From positions 1 to 35,962 of the forward strand of contig CALFLL010000061.1 of the NCBI GenBank assembly GCA_937880845.1: a stretch of 35,962 nt of DNA, given 5' to 3'. The DNA is from an uncultured Drancourtella sp. (GTDB lineage: Bacteria > Bacillota > Clostridia > Lachnospirales > Lachnospiraceae). Below the pieces are notes generated by a model. The model was not told the DNA's origin. It searched no databases and worked only from the letters and a program-made list of their open reading frames with translations. The translations under genes and the position numbers were made by a program. Each line of letters opens with the position of its first letter. Position 1 is the first letter of the stretch. This document shows positions 14,728 to 24,200 of the stretch, piece by piece.

Positions 14728-15876
14728 CTTTTCGTAAGTGCCCTTTTTGATCAGCCTGCCGTTTTCCATAAAGATTTCTCCGTTTGCAATCACGGTATCC
14801 AGATCCAGTTCTTCGGTCAAAAGGAGAAGGTCGGCATCGGAACCGGTCTGTATACATCCTTTTTTAGGGAAAATTTCAAGAGAACGTGCGGTGTTTGCGG
14901 TCATAAAGGAAAGTGCCTTTTCTAACGGCATACCGTATTCCCGGACAAGCACTTGAAGTTCTTTGTAAAGGGTATCGCAGGATGAATATCCGATTTCCAG
15001 GAGGTTCCCGGCATCATCATAGGTGGACCAGCTTCCCATGCCATCGGAACTGATGGTGATCCGATCCAAAGGAATTTCCCGTTCGGAGGCCTTAGCAATG
15101 CAGGCGGCAGGCCTGTCGCAGCCTGTGATTCCACATGTCAGGTCAATATAGCCGCCTTGTCGTGCAAAATCAAAAGCCTCTTCTAAAAGCCTGCGGTTAC
15201 GGTTGACGTGGGTAGGATGGAAGGTTTTGGCCGGGATGGACGTATTTTGAAGTGCTTCTCTTACAAGAGAAAGCCCTCGGATATCGTCACCCATATGTAA
15301 TGTGACCATTCCGCATTTTCCGGAAAGCATACCGGCAACACGGACGTCACTTCCAAGACGGATCAGTTCTTCGAGAGAAACATTAGGAGCACGATGGTCG
15401 GAAAGAGCGAGCTTGACTCCGATGATCTCATCGATGAACAAGATGTCCTTTTGAACCGATTCTGTCAATGTGCAGCTTGGGTAGGAATAGGAACCGGTAC
15501 AGGCATAGACGGAAAGACCTTCCTCTTTTAAAGACTTCGCTTTTGCAATCAGGTTTTCCGCGCTGCGGGTGATGCCATCGGTTCCAAGCAGGCCGACAAC
15601 CGTAGTAACTCCGCCCTTTATCAATTCGGAAAGGGAGAGGGGAGGAACCTGTGTATGAAAACTTCCCTCGCCACCTCCTCCGGTAATATGTACATGGGGA
15701 TCGATGATGCCGGGTACCAGCTTTTTGCCGGTTCCGTCAATCACATAGCAAAACGGAAAAAGAGAGCCGAAATTGATGGAGTCCGAAATGGTTTCGATTT
15801 TACCGCCGCATAAAAGAACATCTTTTTTTCCGATATATTCTGGTGTAAATACGTCTGCATTTTGAATTAAAATCAT
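14725..15876 (-). CDS. iadA: Beta-aspartyl (isoaspartyl) dipeptidase IadA
   Basis: This 383-residue amidohydrolase hydrolyses beta-aspartyl dipeptides arising from damaged proteins. The binuclear metal site is visible: HVH (H61, H63), the lysine that is carboxylated in the family (K155 in GVKLALSDHR), H194 in TLHMGD, a His in HPTHVNR (about 220-223) and the catalytic Asp D278 in SSDGMGS. Length is close to other IadA proteins. It is not an obvious part of queuosine metabolism; a weak terminator and a separate promoter lie between it and queK. Its own promoter overlaps an inverted repeat. The ATG follows AAGGAGG. Confidence 0.92.
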   Translation of the reverse strand: MILIQNADVFTPEYIGKKDVLLCGGKIETISDSINFGSLFPFCYVIDGTGKKLVPGIIDPHVHITGGGGEGSFHTQVPPLSLSELIKGGVTTVVGLLGTDGITRSAENLIAKAKSLKEEGLSVYACTGSYSYPSCTLTESVQKDILFIDEIIGVKLALSDHRAPNVSLEELIRLGSDVRVAGMLSGKCGMVTLHMGDDIRGLSLVREALQNTSIPAKTFHPTHVNRNRRLLEEAFDFARQGGYIDLTCGITGCDRPAACIAKASEREIPLDRITISSDGMGSWSTYDDAGNLLEIGYSSCDTLYKELQVLVREYGMPLEKALSFMTANTARSLEIFPKKGCIQTGSDADLLLLTEELDLDTVIANGEIFMENGRLIKKGTYEK

Positions 15877-15924
15877 GAGATTGCCTCCTTATATATAATA
15901 AATAAGTAAAAATCAAATACATGG

Positions 15925-15953
15925 ACAATAACGTTTGTTCTGTTATTGTAGCA
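15925..15953 (-). promoter_or_regulatory. iadA promoter with inverted-repeat operator candidate
   Basis: The minus-strand extended -10 TGC-TACAAT (15953-15945) overlaps one arm of a perfect inverted repeat, ACAATAAC (15925-15932) and GTTATTGT (15942-15949), with a 9-base spacer. No regulator gene is adjacent. Confidence 0.5.
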
Positions 15954-16008
15954 TAGAATCATTACGACTTCCATGATTCGGAAAATGTAAAATAAATGCG
16001 AAAAACTA

Positions 16009-16037
16009 TTGACAAGACCCGGACGGCATGATATATT
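16009..16037 (+). promoter_or_regulatory. Promoter of rplJ-rplL
   Basis: A perfect TTGACA (16009-16014), a 17-bp spacer and TATATT (16032-16037). It gives the displaced rplJ-rplL pair its own transcript. Confidence 0.8.
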
Positions 16038-16041
16038 TACA

Positions 16042-16161
16042 TGGAAACTGCCGAAGACAGTAGGTGCCGGATGGCATAAGGTTTAAAACGCCTACCGAGG
16101 AAGATTTAAATTCTTTACCTTGAATTTAGACCTCTCTGTCTTTATGCAGAGAGGTTTTTTT
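16042..16161 (+). ncRNA. L10 ribosomal protein leader with attenuator
   Basis: The segment contains the typical L10-leader sequence (CCGAAGACAG followed by TAGGTGCCGG near 16051-16070, and a complementary CGCCTACC near 16089). It ends in a strong terminator: ACCTCTCTG (16130-16138), its complement (16147-16155) and a run of T. In Firmicutes, excess L10 or the L10-L12 complex binds this leader and promotes termination, limiting stalk-protein synthesis. Confidence 0.85.
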
Positions 16162-16198
16162 CTGGCAGCTCATAATACTATAAGGAGGTGCACCAATC

Positions 16199-16750
16199 GT
16201 GGCAAAAGTGGAATTAAAACAGCCAATCGTGCAGGCAATTGCTGAAGACATCAAAGATGCACAGTCTGTTGTACTTGTTAACTACCGTGGACTTACAGTA
16301 GCACAGGATACAGAACTGCGTAAACAGTTAAGAGAAGCAGGTGTTATCTACAAAGTCTGCAAGAACACAATGATGAAGAGAGCTTTTGAAGGAACAGATT
16401 TTGCAGGCCTTGAAGAATATCTCGATGGACCGAGTGCTATGGCAGTATCTAAAGAAGATGCTACAGCTCCTGCAAGAATCATCTGCAAGTTCGCTAAAAC
16501 AGCAGAAGCACTTGAAGTAAAAGCCGGTGTTGTTGAAGGAACAGTTTATGATGCAGCAGGAATCACAGAATTATCCAAGATTCCGTCAAGAGAAGAACTC
16601 ATTTCCAAATTACTTGGAAGCTTACAGTCACCTATTACAAATCTGGCTCGTGTGCTTAATCAGATCGCTGAAAAAGGCGGAGCAGGTGAATGTGTGGCAG
16701 CCGCAGCAGAAGCTCCGGCAGAAGAAGCAGCTGAAACAACAGCTGAATAA
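16199..16750 (+). CDS. rplJ: 50S ribosomal protein L10
   Basis: This 183-residue protein anchors L12 dimers to the ribosome. Its N-terminal rRNA-binding domain carries KVELKQPIVQAIAEDIKDAQ, the conserved VNYRGLTVAQ and the Tyr-Lys-Val-x-Lys-Asn-Thr patch, and the C-terminal helix binds L12. An extra Ala/Glu-rich tail (about 162-183) is seen in many Clostridia. The GTG start sits 10 bases after AGGAGG. The L10 leader controls it, and rplL follows after 48 bases. Confidence 0.96.
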   Translation: MAKVELKQPIVQAIAEDIKDAQSVVLVNYRGLTVAQDTELRKQLREAGVIYKVCKNTMMKRAFEGTDFAGLEEYLDGPSAMAVSKEDATAPARIICKFAKTAEALEVKAGVVEGTVYDAAGITELSKIPSREELISKLLGSLQSPITNLARVLNQIAEKGGAGECVAAAAEAPAEEAAETTAE

Positions 16751-16798
16751 TTGATTCAAAAAGAAAATCAACCAAAACAAATCATGGAGGTAAATACA

Positions 16799-17173
16799 AT
16801 GGCAAAATTAACAACAGCTGAATTTATTGAAGCTATCAAAGAATTATCCGTATTAGAATTAAACGATTTAGTAAAAGCATGTGAAGAAGAATTTGGTGTA
16901 TCCGCAGCAGCAGGTGTTGTAGTAGCAGCAGCTGGAGCAGAAGGTGGAGCAGCAGAAGAAAAAACAGAATTCGATGTAGAATTAGTTTCCGCTGGTGCAT
17001 CTAAAGTTAAAGTAATCAAAGTTGTTCGTGAAATCACAGGACTTGGATTAAAAGAAGCTAAAGAATTAGTAGACGGAGCTCCGAAGGTAGTTAAAGAAGG
17101 CGCTTCCAAAGAAGAAGCTGAAGAAATCAAAGCTAAACTTGAAGCTGAAGGAGCAGAAGTTAACGTTAAATAA
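16799..17173 (+). CDS. rplL: 50S ribosomal protein L7/L12
   Basis: This 124-residue stalk protein has an N-terminal L10-binding dimerisation domain (MAKLTTAEFIEAIKELSVLE), an Ala/Gly/Val hinge (GVVVAAAGAEGGAAEE at about 38-53), and a C-terminal domain that recruits elongation factors (KVIKVVREITGLGLKEAKEL). I chose the ATG at 16799 because TGGAGG lies 8 bases upstream and the protein then has the standard N-terminus and length; an upstream in-frame ATG at 16751 has no ribosome binding site. It is co-transcribed with rplJ and followed by a terminator. Confidence 0.97.
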   Translation: MAKLTTAEFIEAIKELSVLELNDLVKACEEEFGVSAAAGVVVAAAGAEGGAAEEKTEFDVELVSAGASKVKVIKVVREITGLGLKEAKELVDGAPKVVKEGASKEEAEEIKAKLEAEGAEVNVK

Positions 17174-17191
17174 TTTCGTTAAACGAATGCC

Positions 17192-17226
17192 AAGGGCAGA
17201 ATCTTTACAGGTTCTGCCCTTTTTTG
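17192..17226 (+). terminator. Terminator after rplL
   Basis: The stem AAGGGCAGAA/TTCTGCCCTT, with a 10-base loop, is followed by a run of T. Confidence 0.88.
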
Positions 17227-17251
17227 TTATCTGGCGATTTGATAAAAGTAC

Positions 17252-17281
17252 TTGACAACCCTAAAAACTATATGATATAGT
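17252..17281 (+). promoter_or_regulatory. Promoter of rpoB-rpoC
   Basis: A perfect TTGACA (17252-17257), an 18-bp spacer and the extended -10 TGA-TATAGT (17273-17281). Confidence 0.8.
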
Positions 17282-17296
17282 AAAAAATGCGCTATT

Positions 17297-17353
17297 GTGG
17301 GAAGTTGCGCCATGAAACGGGTGCAAAAGCGCTTGGAAATCCCACGAAGCAAC
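17297..17353 (+). promoter_or_regulatory. Structured leader of rpoB mRNA
   Basis: GTGGGA (17297-17302) can pair with TCCCAC (17340-17345), with GCGC (17307-17310) and GCGC (17329-17332) pairing inside. The competing GTTGC (17304-17308) can pair with GCAAC (17349-17353) instead. No T-tract follows, so this is not a simple attenuator. Confidence 0.4.
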
Positions 17354-17404
17354 ATGAAAACTGGTGATTTTCACGAAAATAATTATACAAGGAGTGAAAC
17401 GTCA

Positions 17405-20400
17405 ATGGAGAAAAACAGAATTCGTCCCATGAAAAGCGGAAGAAGTTCCCGTATGACTTATTCCAGACAAAAAGAAGTTCTTGAGATGCCGAATCTGATC
17501 GAAGTTCAGAAGGACTCTTATCAGTGGTTCCTGGATGAAGGGTTAAAAGAAGTATTTGATGATATTTCCCCTATCACAGATTACAGCGGACAGCTTAGTC
17601 TGGAATTTGTAGATTTTACATTATGTGAAGATGATGTGAAATATACGATTGAGGAATGCAAAGAACGAGATGCAACTTATGCGGCACCTTTAAAAGTAAG
17701 AGTAAGACTTTATAATAAAGAAACAGATGAAATCAATGAACATGAAATCTTTATGGGCGATTTGCCTATTATGACAAAAACAGGTACTTTTGTCATCAAT
17801 GGTGCAGAACGTGTTATTGTAAGTCAGCTTGTACGTTCCCCAGGAATTTATTACGGAATCGCACATGATAAGATCGGTAAAGAGCTGTATTCATGTACAG
17901 TAATTCCAAACCGTGGAGCATGGCTGGAATACGAAACAGACTCTAATGACGTTTTCTATGTAAGAGTAGATAGAACAAGAAAGGTACCGATCACTGTATT
18001 GATTCGTGCGTTAGGTGTAGGTACCAACCCGGAAATCATTGAACTCTTCGGTGAAGAGCCGAAAATCCTGGCAAGTTTTGGAAAGGATACGGCTGAGAAC
18101 TACCAGGAAGGTCTGCTTGAATTATATAAGAAAATCCGTCCGGGTGAACCGCTTGCGGTAGATAGTGCGGAAAGCCTTATCACAAGCATGTTCTTTGATC
18201 CGAGACGTTATGATCTTGCAAAAGTAGGACGTTATAAATTTAATAAGAAGTTACTCCTCAAAAACAGAATCACGGGACATATTCTGGCAAGAGATGTAGT
18301 AAGTCCGCTTACAGGCGAGATACTTGCAGAAGCAGGTACTGAAGTAACAAGAGAACTCGCCGATACAATCCAGAACAATGCGGTTCCGTATGTATGGATG
18401 AGCCGCGAAGGTGAAGAAAGAGATATTAAAGTTCTTTCCAACATGGCGGTAGATCTTCAGGAAGTAACAGGAATCGATCCAAAGGAAGTCGGTGTGACAG
18501 AACTTGTATACTACCCTGTTCTTGCGGGACTTCTGGAAGAAACGGCAGGAGATATCGAAGAGCTGAAAGATGCCATCAAGAAAAATATCCACGAATTGAT
18601 TCCGAAGCATATTACAAAAGAAGATATTTTTGCATCTATCAACTACAATATGCATCTGGAATATGGTCTTGGAAACGACGATGATATCGACCACCTCGGA
18701 AACAGACGTATCCGTGCGGTGGGAGAATTGTTACAGAACCAGTACAGGATTGGTCTTTCCAGATTAGAAAGAGTCGTTCGTGAAAGAATGACGACTCAAG
18801 ATTTGGAAGGTATTTCACCGCAGTCTCTGATCAATATCAAACCAGTTACGGCGGCAGTGAAGGAATTCTTTGGATCTTCACAGCTTTCCCAGTTCATGGA
18901 TCAGAACAATCCGCTTGGTGAGCTGACACATAAGAGACGTCTTTCCGCATTGGGACCGGGAGGTCTTTCAAGAGACCGTGCAGGATTTGAGGTTCGAGAC
19001 GTTCACTATTCTCATTATGGAAGAATGTGTCCGATCGAAACACCTGAAGGTCCGAACATCGGTCTTATCAACTCACTGGCAACATATGCGAGAATTAATC
19101 AGTACGGATTTATCGAAGCTCCGTACCGTAAGATAGATAAAACAAATCCGGAAAATCCGGTTGTTACAGATGAAGTTGTTTATATGACAGCTGATGAAGA
19201 AGACAATTATCATGTAGCACAGGCCAACGAAGAACTGGATGCAGAAGGACATTTCGTGAGAAAGAACGTATCCGGTCGTTACCGTGAAGAAACACAGGAA
19301 TACGAAAGAAGCAAATTTGACTACATGGACGTATCTCCTAAGATGGTATTCTCTGTTGCGACAGCATTGATTCCTTTCCTTGAAAACGACGATGCTAACC
19401 GTGCACTCATGGGATCAAATATGCAGCGTCAGGCAGTGCCGCTTCTTACAACAGAAGCTCCGGTTGTCGGAACAGGTATGGAAGAAAAATCTGCAGTAGA
19501 CTCAGGTGTATGTGTTGTTGCGGAAGCAGCAGGTGTTGTAGAGAGATCTACTTCCACAGAAATCGTTATCAAACAGGACGATGGAGTGAAAAAGACATAC
19601 AAGCTTACAAAATTTTTACGAAGCAACCAGTCCAACTGCTATAACCAGAGACCGATTGTATTCAAGGGTGACAGAGTAGAAATGGGAGAAGTCATCGCAG
19701 ACGGCCCTTCTACATCCAACGGAGAGATGGCTCTCGGAAAGAACCCTCTCATCGGATTTATGACATGGGAAGGATATAATTACGAAGATGCCGTACTGTT
19801 AAGTGAACGTCTTGTGCAGGATGATGTATATACATCTGTTCATATTGAAGAATATGAAGCAGAAGCCCGTGATACAAAACTCGGACCGGAAGAAATCACA
19901 AGAGATATTCCGGGCGTTGGTGATGAAGCATTAAAAGACCTTGACGAAAGAGGTATCATCCGTATCGGTGCGGAAGTACGTGCGGGAGATATCCTTGTTG
20001 GTAAGGTGACTCCGAAGGGAGAAACAGAATTAACGGCGGAGGAAAGGCTGTTAAGAGCAATTTTCGGAGAAAAGGCACGCGAAGTAAGGGATACATCTCT
20101 GAAAGTGCCGCATGGAGAATATGGTATTGTTGTAGATGCCAAAGTATTTACAAGAGAGAACGGAGATGAACTTCCGCCTGGAGTAAACCAGTCTGTACGT
20201 ATTTACATCGCACAGAAGAGAAAGATTTCCGTAGGAGATAAAATGGCCGGACGTCATGGTAACAAGGGTGTTGTTTCCCGTGTACTTCCGGTAGAAGATA
20301 TGCCGTTCCTTCCGAACGGACGTCCGCTTGATATCGTTTTGAATCCTCTTGGTGTGCCGTCACGTATGAACATCGGACAGGTACTTGAAATCCATTTAAG

Positions 20401-21271
20401 TCTTGCTGCCAAAGCACTTGGATTTAACATTGCAACGCCGGTATTCGACGGAGCGGATGAAAACGATATTATGGATACACTGGATCTTGCAAATGATTAT
20501 GTAAATCTGACATGGGAAGAATTTGAAGCAAAACATAAAGAAGAACTTCTTCCTGAAGTGATGCAGTATCTGTATGACAACAGAGAACACAGAAAACTCT
20601 GGAAAGGGGTTCCGCTTTCAAGAGACGGTAAAGTGCGCTTGAGAGACGGACGTACAGGAGAATTTTTCGACAGCCCGGTTACGATCGGACACATGCATTA
20701 CCTGAAACTTCACCATCTGGTAGATGATAAGATTCATGCACGTTCCACAGGTCCTTACTCTCTCGTTACACAGCAGCCTCTGGGTGGTAAAGCTCAGTTT
20801 GGTGGACAGCGTTTCGGGGAAATGGAAGTTTGGGCACTGGAAGCTTATGGTGCATCTTACACACTTCAGGAAATTCTCACAGTAAAATCTGACGATGTGA
20901 TTGGACGTGTGAAAACATACGAAGCCATCATCAAAGGTGATAATATTCCTGAACCGGGTATTCCGGAATCATTCAAGGTACTTCTGAAAGAACTTCAATC
21001 CCTCGGACTCGATGTTCGTGTCCTCAGAGAAGACAACACAGAAGTGGAAATTATGGAAACATCCGATTATGGTGAAACAAATTTGAATGCCATCATCGAA
21101 GGTGACAGAAGATATAATCACGAAAAAGAATCATACGGAGAACACGGATTCTCCGAACAGGAATTCCAGGGAGAAGAATTAGTTGACATCGATGAAGAAC
21201 CAGAGGATGAACTGGATTTTAACGACGAAGACTTTGCAATTGAATTCGACGAAATGTCTGACGAAGAATAG
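17405..21271 (+). CDS. rpoB: DNA-directed RNA polymerase subunit beta
   Basis: This 1288-residue catalytic subunit has normal landmarks: EVLEMPNLIEVQKDSYQWFL near the N-terminus, the rifampicin pocket (SSQLSQFMDQNNPL and THKRRLSALGPGG), GSNMQRQAVPLL, KMAGRHGNKGVVSRV and the C-terminal clamp. An acidic tail (about 1255-1288) is longer than in Bacillus. I chose the ATG at 17405 because AAGGAG lies upstream and the conserved sequence starts soon after; an in-frame ATG at 17297 falls inside the structured leader with no ribosome binding site. rpoC follows after 14 bases. The rifampicin-pocket residues look wild type. Confidence 0.98.
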   Translation: MEKNRIRPMKSGRSSRMTYSRQKEVLEMPNLIEVQKDSYQWFLDEGLKEVFDDISPITDYSGQLSLEFVDFTLCEDDVKYTIEECKERDATYAAPLKVRVRLYNKETDEINEHEIFMGDLPIMTKTGTFVINGAERVIVSQLVRSPGIYYGIAHDKIGKELYSCTVIPNRGAWLEYETDSNDVFYVRVDRTRKVPITVLIRALGVGTNPEIIELFGEEPKILASFGKDTAENYQEGLLELYKKIRPGEPLAVDSAESLITSMFFDPRRYDLAKVGRYKFNKKLLLKNRITGHILARDVVSPLTGEILAEAGTEVTRELADTIQNNAVPYVWMSREGEERDIKVLSNMAVDLQEVTGIDPKEVGVTELVYYPVLAGLLEETAGDIEELKDAIKKNIHELIPKHITKEDIFASINYNMHLEYGLGNDDDIDHLGNRRIRAVGELLQNQYRIGLSRLERVVRERMTTQDLEGISPQSLINIKPVTAAVKEFFGSSQLSQFMDQNNPLGELTHKRRLSALGPGGLSRDRAGFEVRDVHYSHYGRMCPIETPEGPNIGLINSLATYARINQYGFIEAPYRKIDKTNPENPVVTDEVVYMTADEEDNYHVAQANEELDAEGHFVRKNVSGRYREETQEYERSKFDYMDVSPKMVFSVATALIPFLENDDANRALMGSNMQRQAVPLLTTEAPVVGTGMEEKSAVDSGVCVVAEAAGVVERSTSTEIVIKQDDGVKKTYKLTKFLRSNQSNCYNQRPIVFKGDRVEMGEVIADGPSTSNGEMALGKNPLIGFMTWEGYNYEDAVLLSERLVQDDVYTSVHIEEYEAEARDTKLGPEEITRDIPGVGDEALKDLDERGIIRIGAEVRAGDILVGKVTPKGETELTAEERLLRAIFGEKAREVRDTSLKVPHGEYGIVVDAKVFTRENGDELPPGVNQSVRIYIAQKRKISVGDKMAGRHGNKGVVSRVLPVEDMPFLPNGRPLDIVLNPLGVPSRMNIGQVLEIHLSLAAKALGFNIATPVFDGADENDIMDTLDLANDYVNLTWEEFEAKHKEELLPEVMQYLYDNREHRKLWKGVPLSRDGKVRLRDGRTGEFFDSPVTIGHMHYLKLHHLVDDKIHARSTGPYSLVTQQPLGGKAQFGGQRFGEMEVWALEAYGASYTLQEILTVKSDDVIGRVKTYEAIIKGDNIPEPGIPESFKVLLKELQSLGLDVRVLREDNTEVEIMETSDYGETNLNAIIEGDRRYNHEKESYGEHGFSEQEFQGEELVDIDEEPEDELDFNDEDFAIEFDEMSDEE

Positions 21272-21285
21272 AAAGGGGTGCCGTA

Positions 21286-24200
21286 ATGACAGGAAATAAT
21301 AATGAAGCCACGTATCAGCCAATGACCTTTGACGCCATTAAGATCGGACTGGCATCACCTGAAAAGATCTTGGAGTGGTCAAGGGGAGAGGTAACAAAAC
21401 CGGAAACAATTAACTATAGAACACTGAAACCGGAACGTGACGGACTTTTCTGTGAAAGAATTTTCGGACCAAGCAAGGACTGGGAGTGTCACTGTGGAAA
21501 ATATAAGAAAATCCGTTATAAAGGGGTTGTCTGTGACCGCTGTGGTGTAGAGGTAACAAAAGCGGCTGTACGTCGTGAACGTATGGGGCATATTGCCCTT
21601 GCCGCTCCGGTATCTCATATCTGGTATTTCAAAGGAATTCCAAGTCGTATGGGATTAATCCTTGACTTATCTCCGAGAACACTTGAGAAGGTATTGTATT
21701 TCGCCTCCTATATCGTACTGGATAAAGGAGAAACGGATTTACAGTATAAACAGGTGCTATCCGAACAGGAATATCAAGATGCAAGAGAAAAATGGGGAAG
21801 TGCTTTCCGTGTCGGCATGGGTGCGGAAGCAATTCAGGAACTCTTAAAAAGCATTGATCTTGAAAAAGAATATCATGAATTAAAAGACGGTCTGGAAGGT
21901 GCGACAGGACAGAAACGTGCAAGAATCGTGAAACGTCTTGAAGTTGTGGAAGCCTTCCGTGAATCAGGAAACAAGCCGGAATGGATGATCATGACAGTGA
22001 TTCCGGTCATCCCTCCGGATCTTCGTCCGATGGTTCAGCTGGATGGAGGACGCTTTGCAACATCTGATCTGAACGACCTTTACAGAAGAATCATCAATCG
22101 TAACAATCGTTTGAGAAGACTTCTGGAACTTGGAGCACCGGATATCATCGTAAGAAATGAAAAAAGAATGCTTCAGGAAGCGGTTGATGCACTGATCGAT
22201 AACGGACGCCGCGGACGTCCGGTAACAGGTCCTGGAAATCGTGCATTAAAGTCCCTTTCTGATATGCTGAAAGGAAAATCCGGACGTTTCCGTCAGAATC
22301 TTCTGGGAAAACGTGTTGATTATTCCGGACGTTCCGTTATCGTTGTAGGACCGGAACTTAAGATTTATCAGTGCGGTCTTCCGAAAGAGATGGCGATTGA
22401 GTTATTTAAACCGTTCGTAATGAAAGAACTTGTTGCAAACGGTACGGCTCATAATATTAAAAATGCAAAGAAAATGGTAGAAAGACTTCAGACAGAAGTA
22501 TGGGACGTGTTGGAAGATGTTATCAAAGAACATCCGGTTATGTTAAACCGTGCTCCTACACTTCACAGACTCGGAATCCAGGCTTTCGAGCCGATTCTTG
22601 TAGAAGGTAAAGCAATCAAACTTCACCCGCTTGTATGTACGGCGTTCAACGCAGACTTTGACGGTGACCAGATGGCTGTTCACCTTCCGCTTTCTGTGGA
22701 AGCACAGGCAGAATGTCGTTTCTTACTGCTTTCACCGAATAACTTACTAAAACCGTCCGATGGTGGTCCGGTAGCAGTTCCTTCACAGGATATGGTACTT
22801 GGTATTTACTATCTGACACAGGAAAGACCGGGTGTAAAAGGCGAAGGCAAATGCTTTAAGAGCGTAAATGAAGCAATCCTTGCTTACGAAAACCAGGTGA
22901 TCACATTGCATTCCAGAATCAAAGTGCGTGTGACAAAGACACTTCCGGATGGAAGAACATTGACAGGAAATGTAGAATCCACATTGGGACGTTTCCTTTT
23001 CAACGAAATCATTCCTCAGGATCTTGGTTTTGTAAACCGTGAAGTAGAAGGAAATGAACTTCTCCTTGAAGTTGACTTCCATGTAGGAAAGAAACAGCTG
23101 AAAAAGATCCTTGAAAAGGTTATCAATACACATGGTGCATCTGCGACAGCAGAAGTGCTTGATAATGTAAAAGCAATCGGTTACAAATTCTCTACAAGAG
23201 CAGCGATGACAGTTTCTATTTCTGATATGACGGTGCCTCCGCAGAAGCCGGAAATGATCAAACAGGCTCAGGATACGGTAGACAGAATCACAAGAAACTT
23301 TAAGCGTGGTCTTATTACAGAAGAAGAACGTTACAAAGAAGTAGTAGAAACATGGAAAGCAACTGACGATGCTCTTACAGAGGCACTGCTTTCCGGACTT
23401 GATAAATATAACAACATCTTTATGATGGCTGACTCCGGAGCCCGTGGTTCCGACAAACAGATTAAACAGCTTGCCGGAATGCGTGGACTTATGGCTGATA
23501 CAACAGGTCGTACAATCGAGTTGCCTATCAAGTCAAACTTCCGTGAAGGACTTGACGTATTGGAATACTTCATGTCTGCCCATGGAGCTCGTAAGGGGCT
23601 TTCCGATACAGCTCTTCGTACAGCCGATTCCGGTTACCTGACAAGACGTCTTGTTGACGTATCTCAGGAACTGAGTATCCGTGAAGTAGATTGCGTACCG
23701 AAGGGTGCAGAAATTCCGGGTATGTATGTAAAAGCATTTATGGATGGAAACGAAGAAATCGAAAGTCTTCAGGAACGTATTACAGGACGTTATTCCTGCG
23801 AAACAATCTGCGATAAAGACGGAAATGTGCTTGTAAAAGCAAACCATATGATCACACCGAAGAGAGCGGCAGCAATCGTGACAAACGGTGTGGACAAAGA
23901 TGGAAAAGAAATCAAGAAAGTTAAGATCCGTACGATTTTAACATGTAAATCACACTTGGGAGTTTGTGCAAAATGTTACGGTGCAAACATGGCAACAGGA
24001 GAACCGGTTCAGGTTGGTGAAGCAGTAGGTATCATTGCTGCACAGTCTATCGGAGAACCTGGTACACAGCTTACCATGCGTACATTCCATACAGGTGGTG
24101 TTGCCGGGGACGATATCACACAGGGTCTTCCTCGTGTCGAAGAACTTTTTGAAGCAAGAAAACCGAAGGGACTTGCCATCATCACTGAGTTTGCAGGTAC

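Noticed and set aside
14725..15876. IadA as a member of the queuosine pathway
   Set aside because: Its metal site and length are those of isoaspartyl dipeptidase, and a separate promoter and weak terminator split it from queK.
16751..16798. An N-terminal extension of L7/L12
   Set aside because: It has no ribosome binding site, and the conserved protein begins at 16799.
17297..17404. An N-terminal extension of RpoB by 36 residues
   Set aside because: The in-frame ATG lacks a ribosome binding site and lies in the structured leader; AAGGAG precedes 17405.
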